A DNA stretch of 12,398 nucleotides from Candidatus Solibacter sp. Lineage in GTDB: Bacteria; Acidobacteriota; Terriglobia; Bryobacterales; Bryobacteraceae. The position numbers were made by a program, and so were the translations under genes. The DNA is taken from NCBI GenBank assembly GCA_017883345.1, contig JADGNT010000057.1, positions 1 to 12,398 of the forward strand. The letters run 5' to 3'. Of this stretch, positions 1 to 7,644 are shown piece after piece (the stretch's first letter is position 1; each line of letters starts with the position of its first letter). The notes beneath the pieces are model-generated. The model searched no databases, was not told the DNA's origin, and was given only the letters and a program-made list of their open reading frames with translations.

Positions 1-443
1 CGCGGCCGGGGGCGGCCGCGGAGGGGCACTTCGGCCTCGCGGCGCACGACTACACGCACTCCACGGCGCCCAATCGCCGCTTCGCCGACCTGGTGACGCA
101 GCGCTTGCTCAAGGCGCTTCTGGCGCACCAACCCGCCCCCTACTCGGACGATGAATTGGATGCCACCGCGCGCAACTGCACGCTCAAGGAAGACGCCGCG
201 CGCAAGGTGCAGCGCGACATGACCAAGCGGATTGCGGCGGTGGCCCTGGCCGAACGTGTGGGCCAGAAGTTCGCGGCGGTGGTCACCGGCGTGACGCCGA
301 AGGGCGTCTTCGTGCGCATCAGCGAGCCTCCGGTGGAAGGGCGGTTGATGCGCGGCGAGCAGGGCGTGGATGTGGGCGACCAGATTCAGGTCACGCTGCT
401 CAGCACCGATGCGCAGCGCGGGTTCATCGATTTCGGGAGATAG
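1..443 (+). CDS. RNB-domain (RNase II/R family) ribonuclease, C-terminal part
   Basis: The reading frame is open from base 3 and ends with TAG at 441-443; the 5' end lies outside the window. RNase II/R enzymes degrade RNA 3' to 5' in the cytoplasm. The visible 146 residues begin in the last part of the RNB catalytic domain, with the motif YTHSTAPNRRFADL, which corresponds to the family's Y-T-H-x-T-S-P-I-R-R-Y-x-D-L block. A helical stretch follows, then a short S1 RNA-binding domain (about the last 60 residues, starting near FAAVVTGVTPKGVFVRIS). There is no lysine-rich tail of the kind E. coli RNase R has. The P-N-R-R-F variant resembles the acidobacterial/cyanobacterial 'RNB domain-containing ribonuclease' group more than classical RNase R. 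The N-terminal domains that would separate RNase R from RNase II cannot be seen, so no symbol is given. The DinB-like gene follows after 6 bp. Confidence 0.88.
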   Translation, partial: RPGAAAEGHFGLAAHDYTHSTAPNRRFADLVTQRLLKALLAHQPAPYSDDELDATARNCTLKEDAARKVQRDMTKRIAAVALAERVGQKFAAVVTGVTPKGVFVRISEPPVEGRLMRGEQGVDVGDQIQVTLLSTDAQRGFIDFGR

Positions 444-449
444 ATTGTC

Positions 450-923
450 ATGACACCATCACCGGACGGCAGGATTGCCATGTTGCGCCACACGGTGGCG
501 ACGCTGGCGTATCGCGGCGGCAAGGCGCTGCGCGGCGCGCCGGCCGAGTTCGCCGGCTACGGGTCGCGTACGCCGGGGCAGATTCTGGCGCACCTTTGCG
601 ATCTGTTCGACTGGGCGCTGAAGCTGGCCGACGGCAAGCACGAGTGGCACGATTCCCCGCCGCGGGCGTGGGACGCGGACATCGCGCGATTCTTTGCGGG
701 ACTGGAGGCATTCGACCGCCGGTTGGCCAGCGGGGTCCCACTGGGCGTCGAGCCCGAGCGCCTGTTTCAGGGCCCGGTGGCGGATGCTCTGACGCACGTA
801 GGACAGATCGCCATGCTGCGCCGCATGGCGGGATGTCCGATGAGCGGCGAGAATTATTTCGTGGCGAAGATCGAAACGGGCCGCGTCGGCGCGGATCAGG
901 AGGCCGCGGTGAAAGTGTTCTGA
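450..923 (+). CDS. DinB-superfamily (YfiT/DinB four-helix fold) protein
   Basis: The 157-residue protein has the size and pattern of the DinB/YfiT-like four-helix-bundle metalloprotein superfamily. Members include thiol-dependent transferases, but many have no known function. H48 (in QILAHLCDLFDWA) and H116 (in ADALTHVGQIAMLRR) match the conserved ligand positions, with the typical H-x-G-Q motif. Position 112, often a third histidine four residues before H116, is aspartate here. The tail, with GENYFVAKIETGRVG, looks like a conserved end of one subfamily. The ATG at 450 is chosen because GGGAGA at 435-440, inside the end of the ribonuclease gene, is a well-placed ribosome binding site; ATG 480 is an alternative. 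The 6-bp gap suggests co-transcription with the ribonuclease. The substrate is unknown. Confidence 0.8.
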   Translation: MTPSPDGRIAMLRHTVATLAYRGGKALRGAPAEFAGYGSRTPGQILAHLCDLFDWALKLADGKHEWHDSPPRAWDADIARFFAGLEAFDRRLASGVPLGVEPERLFQGPVADALTHVGQIAMLRRMAGCPMSGENYFVAKIETGRVGADQEAAVKVF

Positions 924-943
924 CGGGGCGCGGAGAAAACATA

Positions 944-1016
944 TTGGGCCACCGATGAACACCGATAGCACAAGAACGTTTTTATCCGTGTTCATCGGTG
1001 TTCATCTGTGGCCAAA
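944..1016. repeat. Long imperfect hairpin with 10-bp tandem units between convergent genes
   Basis: The left arm at 944-966 pairs with the right arm at 994-1016. The core GATGAACACCGAT (954-966) is an exact inverted copy of 994-1006. The outer part pairs as GGCCAC against GTGGCC, apart from one mismatch (C953/T1007), followed by one more mismatch and two A-T pairs. The right arm also contains three 10-bp units, ATCCGTGTTC, ATCGGTGTTC and ATCTGTGGCC (984-1013). A T-run (979-983) lies in the loop. The element sits where the DinB-like gene and the YfhO-like gene converge, so it could act as a two-way terminator. Its sequence recalls the GATGAACAC-type intergenic repeats seen dispersed in many bacterial genomes. 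It overlaps the last codons and the stop of the YfhO-like gene. Confidence 0.75.
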
Positions 1017-3220
1017 GACTTGGCTTGCGGTTTTCGGTGCGGCCCCACGTTAAGCGCAAGCGCGCCGAGAATGCCGAGCAGCGTCATCCCCGCGCCGAGG
1101 TACACGCTGACGGGGCGATAGCGCATGGTGATGGTGTGCGTACCGCGCGGGACGGCGACACCGCGCATGGCGCCATTGACTTCGTGGATTTCGGCGCGGC
1201 GGTGATCGACGCGCGCGCGCCAACCGGGGAAGAAGGTATCGGAGAGGACCACCATGCCGTCGCAGGCCATCTCGGCGCGGATGGCGAGGCGGTCGGGCGC
1301 GTGTTCGATGAGTTGGACGGTGTCCGGCGCGGCGCAGGTCTCGACCGGCGGAGGCGGCCCCAACATGTGCGCCTTGTGGCGGAAGGATTCCGGATCCTGG
1401 TCCACCAGAAGGTTGCCCTCGGCAGTGTTCGGCACGCGCACCAGTTGGTGGACCGCCCAGGCGCGCGGGAAGGCGTCGCGGCGGTAGACCTTCATGCCGC
1501 TGGCGCCGGCGAAGACTTCGTCGCCCGCGTCGGGCTGAGGGGCGGTGGCGATGGTGTAGGCGACGCCGTACATGCGGCGGCCGTTCAGGCTGAAGAATTG
1601 CGAATGAAGCACGTTGCTGGTGGCGCTGGCTAACATGCCGCCGTGCATTTCGACGCCATGGAAGGCGCCCCAGTTGGCCGCAAACGCATCCTGCGCGACC
1701 TCGGCACGCTGGAATCCGGGCTGCTTGCGCAGGTACCCGGCGATATCGGCGTTGGCGTGGATTTTGTCGAGCCACTGCATCTGGCCGCGGTCGGAGCGGT
1801 CGGCGAGGCCGTACTGGCCGGTGTTGCCGAGTTCCAGCAGGAGCAGGAGAACCAGCAGGACGCGCGCCTGAGTGGCGGACAGGGCATGGCGGCGCCAGGC
1901 GGCGAAGAGCGCGGCGGCAAGCAGTGCGATGACGGCGGTCAGGATGACGCGGTCGTCGCCGGGGAAGGTCAGTTTGTTGGCGAAGATCACGGCCTCGGCG
2001 ATGGCCAGCGTCACCGCGCCGAATCCGGCCAGGATCCAGGTGCCGCGGGCGGTCCAGGAGGCGGCGAGTTCGTCGATCCCGAAGGCGGCCAGCGCGCCGG
2101 CCGCGAACTGGAAGAGCACCACCACGGCGGAAGGCGAGCGCGCCTTGTTGAGTTGCGGGATGAGGGCGTAGAGCGCTCCCTGAAAGACGCTGTTGTGGCC
2201 CAAGGAGTAGAGGACGGCGGCGAGAGCCAGCGCGGCCAGCAGGCGCACGCGGGCGTCGCGCCACACGGCGGTGACGGCGAGCAGAGCCAGCGAGAGGGCG
2301 ACCACTCCGAGGAAGGGATCGAAATTGGCTTTCACGCCGGGGAAGACGATGCCGAAGAGGCTGTACGCCCAGAGGTCGTAGTGGGCGTGGACGGAGTAGG
2401 GGACAGGCTGGTACCACGCAATGGCCTCGGGCCCGCCCACCCAGCGTTTGGCGAGGCGGCCGTACTCGTAGGCGGGGAGTGTTTGCATGGCGCCGCTCAA
2501 GCCGGCGAACAGGAGCGCGACAGCGGCGGGAACCAGCAGGCGCCGATTCTCTCGCAGAAAATTCCCGCGGGCGAGGAGGTAGATCCAAACCCCGGCCGAG
2601 GCGACGGCGGTGAAGAGGGGGACCTGATGATGGCCGCTCAGAAAGGCGATGCCCAGGAACATGCCGGAGAGCGCGGCGTTAGCGGCGGGCCGCGGGCCGC
2701 GCGAGGCTCGCAACTGGAAGAGGAACACCAGGGGGATCCAGACGGCGCCGTTCATCATCTGCGGCCAGCCCGTGTTGCCGAGGTAGCCGGAGAGGCTGAA
2801 GATGAGACCGCCGGCGAGGCAAGCGGTGCGGGAACGCCCGAGGCTGCGGCAGAAGAGATAGCAGAAGCCGGCCGCCATCAGGTGAATCGCCACGTAATAC
2901 CAGGCCAGGGCCCAGCCCGCGATATAGCCATCCTTCAGCGGCAGCAGGAAGAGGATCCAATTCAAGGGATAGGCGGCGCCGGGCTGCGCCTGTCCGAAGA
3001 GCGGTTGGCCGGTCCATAGGTAGGGATCCCAGAGCGGGAAGCGGCCGGCGTGCCACTCCTGGGCCTGCACGGTGAACCAGGGCAGGACCTGCTCGGCCAG
3101 GTCGGGGCCGGTCATCCACTCGAACTGGCGGGTGAGGGTGAGTTTCCAATAGTAGCCGGCCATCACCAGGAACAGGAGGGCGGCGATACGGAGGCGGTTA
3201 CGCGATTCGGAAGGATCCAT
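992..3220 (-). CDS. YfhO-family integral membrane protein (GT-C-like)
   Basis: The 742-residue protein resembles bacterial YfhO, a polytopic inner-membrane family with a GT-C glycosyltransferase-like fold. Bacillus YfhO takes part in glycosylation of cell-wall polymers; the substrate here is unknown. A first membrane helix at about 10-28 is followed by an outer loop with the acidic residue D40 and the motif DLAEQVLPWF, the usual GT-C loop position. About a dozen more hydrophobic segments run to about residue 455. A soluble domain covers about 480-700, and one last helix (VYLGAGMTLLGILGALAL) lies near the C-terminus. The ATG at 3220 is inside the acylphosphatase gene, with AGGA just upstream, so the overlap of 23 bp suggests translational coupling. 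The final residues (about ATDEHR) and the stop codon come from the hairpin repeat at 944-1016, so the original C-terminus may have been different. Confidence 0.87.
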   Translation of the reverse strand: MDPSESRNRLRIAALLFLVMAGYYWKLTLTRQFEWMTGPDLAEQVLPWFTVQAQEWHAGRFPLWDPYLWTGQPLFGQAQPGAAYPLNWILFLLPLKDGYIAGWALAWYYVAIHLMAAGFCYLFCRSLGRSRTACLAGGLIFSLSGYLGNTGWPQMMNGAVWIPLVFLFQLRASRGPRPAANAALSGMFLGIAFLSGHHQVPLFTAVASAGVWIYLLARGNFLRENRRLLVPAAVALLFAGLSGAMQTLPAYEYGRLAKRWVGGPEAIAWYQPVPYSVHAHYDLWAYSLFGIVFPGVKANFDPFLGVVALSLALLAVTAVWRDARVRLLAALALAAVLYSLGHNSVFQGALYALIPQLNKARSPSAVVVLFQFAAGALAAFGIDELAASWTARGTWILAGFGAVTLAIAEAVIFANKLTFPGDDRVILTAVIALLAAALFAAWRRHALSATQARVLLVLLLLLELGNTGQYGLADRSDRGQMQWLDKIHANADIAGYLRKQPGFQRAEVAQDAFAANWGAFHGVEMHGGMLASATSNVLHSQFFSLNGRRMYGVAYTIATAPQPDAGDEVFAGASGMKVYRRDAFPRAWAVHQLVRVPNTAEGNLLVDQDPESFRHKAHMLGPPPPVETCAAPDTVQLIEHAPDRLAIRAEMACDGMVVLSDTFFPGWRARVDHRRAEIHEVNGAMRGVAVPRGTHTITMRYRPVSVYLGAGMTLLGILGALALNVGPHRKPQAKSLATDEHR

Positions 3221-3488
3221 ATTCCTGGACTGCCGCCTCCTGTTCTTCGACGCCGCGGACGTCGCCCCACCGCGGGCCGCGGTGCAGCATACCGGCCAGT
3301 TCCGAAAGCTTGGCTACGGGGCCGACGGCGTAGACTTCGACGCGCCCGTCGTCGAGATTGCGGGCATAGCCCGTGAGGCCGAGTTCCACGGCCGCACGCT
3401 GCGCGAAGTAGCGATAGCCGACGCCCTGCACGCGCCCGCGGATGAGCCATCGCCGCGCGTCATTTGCTTTGCCGGCCGGTTTGGTCAT
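3198..3488 (-). CDS. acyP: Acylphosphatase
   Basis: This small cytoplasmic enzyme hydrolyses acyl phosphates such as acetyl or carbamoyl phosphate. The 96 residues fit the family's usual length of about 90-100. The signature GRVQGVGYRYFAQR places the catalytic arginine at R26, and GYARNLDDGRVEV places the catalytic asparagine at N44; both key residues are present. The ATG at 3488 is the only plausible start, because an in-frame TGA lies three codons upstream; the ribosome binding site is weak. The gene ends 23 bp inside the YfhO-like gene. The pair is probably one transcript, but no functional link is evident. The AraC-type regulator gene upstream, on the same strand, ends 204 bp away. Confidence 0.93.
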   Translation of the reverse strand: MTKPAGKANDARRWLIRGRVQGVGYRYFAQRAAVELGLTGYARNLDDGRVEVYAVGPVAKLSELAGMLHRGPRWGDVRGVEEQEAAVQEYGSFRIA

Positions 3489-3497
3489 AGCGGCAAA

Positions 3498-3635
3498 TCA
3501 TAGTGTAGCGTCGATGCCCAGTTCCTTCGTGCACCGCTTCCAGGGACTTTCAGGCTGGCGGCACTTCGGCGGGATGGCGACTTGGCGCTCATGTGGATTG
3601 CTTCCGGATGGCCGAACGCCCAGGAACGGCCACAT
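3498..3635 (-). CDS. Possible 45-residue ORF, unrecognised, upstream of acyP
   Basis: This is the only notable content of the 204-bp gap between acyP and the AraC-type gene. It has an ATG (complement of 3633-3635), 45 codons and a TGA, and runs in frame with acyP, nine bases before its ATG. The product starts MWPFLGVRPSGS and ends CTKELGIDATL. It is rich in proline, arginine and cysteine, and I recognise no family. No good ribosome binding site is visible. It could be a small gene, the decayed end of a larger gene interrupted at this edge, or chance. The same bases are open in a second - strand frame, which argues for chance. Confidence 0.15.
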   Translation of the reverse strand: MWPFLGVRPSGSNPHERQVAIPPKCRQPESPWKRCTKELGIDATL

Positions 3636-3692
3636 TCCGGTAGCCGGACTTTCAACGGTGCTTCACGGAAACTGTCACGATCAGAAGGCGTC

Positions 3693-4658
3693 TTACCGAC
3701 TACTGACCGACTCCAACGGCGGAGCGCTTGGCGAGCGAAGGGTCCGAATATCCCGCATCGGTGGTTGGCCAAAGAAACGGCTGTATTCGCGGTTGAATTG
3801 GCTGGCGCTTTCGTATCCGACCTCGAAGGCCGCACTTGCGGCGTCCAGACCATCCATGAGCATGCGTCCCCGCGCTGCCTGCAACCGAAACTGTTTCTGA
3901 TACTGAAGAGGACTCATGGCGGTCAGCACCCGGAAATGATGGTGCAGCGTGGATACGCCCATGCCCGCGATTTCCGCGAGATCTTCCACCCGGAGCGGCT
4001 TCGCATAGTTCGCCCTGATCCAGGCGATCGCTTTTGCCGTTCGGTGGCTCTGCTCTCCTAGCGTTGCAATCGCTCGAAGGCGTGCTCCCTCCGCACTGCC
4101 AAGGATCCGGTAGATGATCTCGCGTTGAATCAGGCCACCGAGAAAGGGAATGTCCCGCGGCGTGTCCAGCAGGTCCACGAGCCGGCAGCATGCACTGAGA
4201 AATGGCACCGTGGTCTCACCGGTCGCCATGCCAGGACTGTCAGACGGCGCCTCAGCCACCTGAATCTCCTCCCGGCTGAGAAGCTCTCGGACCACGGGCA
4301 TTTCGAGTTTGAGCGACAAGGCCAGGCAGGGCACCTCTTCACTTGCCTCGATCACCCGGCTGACGACCGGCAAATCGACCGACGTCAGCAGGAATCGCGA
4401 CGCATCGTAGATGAAAACGTTTCGGCCGAGTTCTACGCGCTTTCGCCCTTGGGCGATCACGGTCACGCTCGGCTGGTAAGTCATTGAGCACGGAGCGGTC
4501 GGTGCGGTCCGCCGGTGGAGCGTCAGCCCTTGGATATCCGTTGCCCGGTTCTCTGCGGAGCCAATGAACAATGCAATCTTGCGAGCCAGCTCCGTCCGCA
4601 ATTCGTGTGCTGGATCTCGTAACAGAGACGCCTCTCCACTGCGGTTCCTCATGGTCAC
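3693..4658 (-). CDS. AraC-family transcriptional regulator, YqhC-like
   Basis: The 321-residue DNA-binding regulator has an N-terminal 'AraC-type regulator N-terminus' domain (about 20-195, with HRRTAPTAP, SVTVIAQGRKRVELG and FLLTSVDLPVVSRV). The C-terminal AraC region carries two helix-turn-helix motifs, about 224-246 (VEDLAEIAGMGVSTLHHHF) and 272-300 (ending QFNREYSRFFGQPP). E. coli YqhC has the same layout and activates the neighbouring aldehyde-reductase genes in response to reactive aldehydes. This gene is divergent from an aldo-keto reductase operon, so local control of 4817-7328 is the natural inference. Cysteines C57, C111, C157 and C158 are possible sensing residues, which is speculative. 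The GTG at 4658 is preferred because GAGGAG lies nine bases upstream; the ATG at 4652 is the alternative. The inducer is unknown. Confidence 0.9.
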   Translation of the reverse strand: MTMRNRSGEASLLRDPAHELRTELARKIALFIGSAENRATDIQGLTLHRRTAPTAPCSMTYQPSVTVIAQGRKRVELGRNVFIYDASRFLLTSVDLPVVSRVIEASEEVPCLALSLKLEMPVVRELLSREEIQVAEAPSDSPGMATGETTVPFLSACCRLVDLLDTPRDIPFLGGLIQREIIYRILGSAEGARLRAIATLGEQSHRTAKAIAWIRANYAKPLRVEDLAEIAGMGVSTLHHHFRVLTAMSPLQYQKQFRLQAARGRMLMDGLDAASAAFEVGYESASQFNREYSRFFGQPPMRDIRTLRSPSAPPLESVSSR

Positions 4659-4680
4659 GGTTTCGCTCTCCTCTACCCCT

Positions 4681-4711
4681 AGGATAACCGCTGGCTCTGT
4701 GCGTGGGTCAA
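4681..4711 (-). promoter_or_regulatory. Possible promoter of the AraC-type gene
   Basis: On the - strand, TTGACC (complement of 4706-4711) and TATCCT (complement of 4681-4686) resemble sigma-70 -35 and -10 boxes. The 19-bp spacing is longer than the ideal 17. The -10 box lies 22 bp before the GTG start. This rests on sequence match only. Confidence 0.3.
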
Positions 4712-4741
4712 CAGTGCGAGAGGAATAGGCAATAAATCGGA

Positions 4742-4776
4742 AGGATCGGGATACCGCTTCAACGGCGCCCGATCCT
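4742..4776. promoter_or_regulatory. Perfect 9-bp inverted repeat in the divergent intergenic region, candidate operator
   Basis: AGGATCGGG (4742-4750) and CCCGATCCT (4768-4776) are exact inverted copies separated by 17 bp. The repeat lies 40 bp before the aldo-keto reductase start, in the 158-bp gap between the regulator and the operon it probably controls. The half-site centres are 26 bp apart, about two and a half helical turns. AraC-type proteins more often bind direct repeats, so this could instead be a 5'-leader hairpin. The function is inferred from position only. Confidence 0.4.
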
Positions 4777-4789
4777 AACCTGGAGATGA

Positions 4790-5809
<1,020 letters not shown>

Positions 5810-5836
5810 ACGACCACCAAGTGAAGGAATTCTGAA

Positions 5837-6232
5837 ATGGACATCAAACGAAGCGGTTCACAGCCTTCCGGCAATGGACCGGCAGAGTATTTTACCGGCA
5901 CGGTGCGGGTTGACCCGCTGTTCAACCCGCCCGCTCCGGCGCGTGCTTTCGGCGCCAGTGTCACCTTTGAACCCGGTGCCCGTACGGCATGGCATACACA
6001 CCCGCTCGGTCAGACCCTGATCGTGACGACCGGCTGTGGCCGAGTACAGCGTTGGGGCGGGCCGGTCGAGGAAATCCGGCCGGGTGATGTGGTCTGGATT
6101 CCGCCCTCTGAAAAGCACTGGCATGGGGCGACGCCAACCACGGCGATGACCCATATCGCCATTCAGGAGCAGCTTGACGGCAAGGCCGCCGACTGGATGG
6201 AACACGTCAGCGACGAACAATACAAGGCCTGA
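5837..6232 (+). CDS. Single-domain cupin, hydroxynitrile-lyase-like (manganese cupin type)
   Basis: The 131-residue cupin has the same length as the cupin hydroxynitrile lyase of Granulicella tundricola (GtHNL). From memory it is very close to it: the block [20 protein letters not shown] looks identical. GtHNL binds manganese through H53, H55, Q59 and H94, and all four occur at the same positions here. H96, H106, Q110, A40 and V42 also keep the GtHNL numbering. These enzymes cleave cyanohydrins to aldehyde plus HCN, or run in reverse, in vitro; their natural role is unclear. No signal peptide is visible, so the protein is probably cytoplasmic. The ribosome binding site GAAGGA (5823-5828) supports the ATG. 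The gene lies between two aldehyde-reducing enzymes, so it may feed them an aldehyde. It could instead be another cupin enzyme, such as a decarboxylase-like protein. Confidence 0.85.
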   Translation: MDIKRSGSQPSGNGPAEYFTGTVRVDPLFNPPAPARAFGASVTFEPGARTAWHTHPLGQTLIVTTGCGRVQRWGGPVEEIRPGDVVWIPPSEKHWHGATPTTAMTHIAIQEQLDGKAADWMEHVSDEQYKA

Positions 6233-6266
6233 CTAAGGGCCGAAAAGGGAAATAACAGGAGCACAA

Positions 6267-7328
6267 ATGATGTACAACACGAAGGCTTACTCCGCTACGA
6301 GTGCGGCATCGCCGCTTGCCTCCACAACGATCGCGCGGCGCGATCCAACCGAACACGACGTGCAGATTGAAATCCTGTTCTGCGGGATCTGCCACTCTGA
6401 TCTCCATTCGGTCCGCAACGAGTGGAGCGAGTTCCTGCCCACTGTCTACCCGATTGTCCCGGGCCATGAGATCGTCGGGCGTGTCACCAAAGTTGGCTCA
6501 GCAGTTACCAAGTACAAGCCCGGCGACCTCGCCGCGGTCGGCTGCCTCGTCGACTCGGACCGCACCTGCCCCCGGTGTAAGGCTGGGCTTGAGAATTTCT
6601 GCCCGAACCTGACGCTCACCTTCAACTCCCCGGACAAGCACCTCGGAGGCGTCACCTATGGTGGCTACTCCGATAGCATCGTCGTCGATGAACACTTCGT
6701 TCTGCGAGTCCCCTCCAACCTCGATCTCGCCGGGGCCGCACCGCTCCTCTGCGCTGGCGTCACAACATATTCGCCCATGCGCCACTGGGGCATCACCAAA
6801 GGCAAGAAGGTCGGCGTGGTCGGTCTCGGCGGGCTGGGTCACATGGGCGTGAAGTTTGCACATGCGTTTGGAGCCCACGTGGTTGTCTTCACGACCTCAC
6901 CCAAGAAGAAGGAGGATGCGCTCCGGCTCGGCGCCGATGAAGTTGTCGTCTCCCGCAATGCCGACGAGATGAAAAAGCACGCGGGCAGCTTCGACTTCAT
7001 CCTCGACGCAGTCTCCGCCGGGCACGACATCAACGCCTATCTCAACCTGCTCGGCCTCGACGGCAACCTTACCCTTGTCGGCGCTCCCGCGAAGCCCCTG
7101 GGCGTCTCTGCCTTCGGCCTCATCATGGGCCGCCGCAATCTCTCCGGCTCTAACATCGGCGGTATCCCCGAGACCCAGGAGATGCTCGACTTTTGCGGGG
7201 CACATAACATCACCGCCGATGTCGAAGTCATCCCCATCCAGAAGGTCAACGAGGCCTACGAGAGGGTGGTCAAGTCCGATGTGAAGTACCGCTTCTCGAT
7301 CGATATGGCTTCTCTCAAATCTGAGTAG
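6267..7328 (+). CDS. Zinc-dependent alcohol dehydrogenase, cinnamyl-ADH/YahK type
   Basis: The 353-residue medium-chain dehydrogenase interconverts aldehydes and alcohols, most likely with NADP(H), as an aldehyde reductase. Catalytic zinc ligands are visible as C42 (GICHSD), H67-E68 (PGHE) and C162 (LLCAGVTTY). The Rossmann glycine motif GLGGLG is at 186-191. TTSPKKKEDA (209-218), after the second strand, is the pattern of NADP-preferring YahK/CAD enzymes. In the structural-zinc lobe, only C101, C104 and C112 remain of the usual four cysteines; the first is D98 (VDSDRTCPRC). Aspartate can bind zinc, and I believe this variant occurs in relatives. AGGAG (6257-6261) serves the ATG at 6267, or the adjacent ATG at 6270. 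It is the last gene of the operon, 34 bp after the cupin. No clear terminator follows. Confidence 0.94.
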   Translation: MMYNTKAYSATSAASPLASTTIARRDPTEHDVQIEILFCGICHSDLHSVRNEWSEFLPTVYPIVPGHEIVGRVTKVGSAVTKYKPGDLAAVGCLVDSDRTCPRCKAGLENFCPNLTLTFNSPDKHLGGVTYGGYSDSIVVDEHFVLRVPSNLDLAGAAPLLCAGVTTYSPMRHWGITKGKKVGVVGLGGLGHMGVKFAHAFGAHVVVFTTSPKKKEDALRLGADEVVVSRNADEMKKHAGSFDFILDAVSAGHDINAYLNLLGLDGNLTLVGAPAKPLGVSAFGLIMGRRNLSGSNIGGIPETQEMLDFCGAHNITADVEVIPIQKVNEAYERVVKSDVKYRFSIDMASLKSE

Positions 7329-7642
7329 CACAAAGAATATGTCCGAATCACGGGTAGTCGGGAAGCTGCCTCGCTCACGCCAACCTGACGCCTTACGCGC
7401 GACCCGCCAAGGTGGAGCCATGCGCCCAGGAAGTCTTCTGGGAGATTGAATCCGCCAGATCGATCAAACGGCAGCTACTGACAGTTCTCCTCGCCGCAGC
7501 TCAATGCGATTAACTCCGTCGGGAGCCGGCACGCTTGGCAATCTCCGCCAGGGACCGCAGCGCGGCGTTCACCGCCGCCGCGTTCGGAAACAGGTCGGCA
7601 ACTTCGGGGTCGAGTAGGTGGCGAAGACGTCGATAACGACGT
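7329..7642. other. Intergenic region between the alcohol dehydrogenase and amidase genes
   Basis: The 3' ends of two converging genes face this 314-bp stretch. I see no strong hairpin-plus-T-run terminator, no tRNA-like fold and no repeat. The left 180 bases hold nothing I can interpret. The right part, 7510-7642, carries an orphan - strand reading frame described separately. Confidence 0.6.
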
Positions 7643-7644
7643 TC
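7510..7644 (-). pseudogene. Orphan C-terminal coding remnant, unrecognised
   Basis: On the - strand, a frame shifted by +1 from the amidase gene runs through its stop codon and ends in TAA (complement of 7510-7512). It reads protein-like sequence: RRYRRLRHLLDPEVADLF, then PNAAAVNAALRSLAEIAKRA, then GSRRS. Codons use G or C in the third position as real genes here do. The DPEVADLFPNAAAVNAALRSL segment looks like the end of a small helical protein, but I cannot name the family. I see no start codon or ribosome binding site for it. It may be the tail of a gene whose front was lost when the amidase end or the neighbouring cassette arrived, or less likely a frameshifted amidase extension. Confidence 0.35.

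Noticed and set aside
1643..3019. A 458-codon open frame on the + strand
   Set aside because: It is antisense to the YfhO-like gene, rich in G/E/D/Q with no domain motif; it is a shadow of the hydrophobic codons on the other strand.
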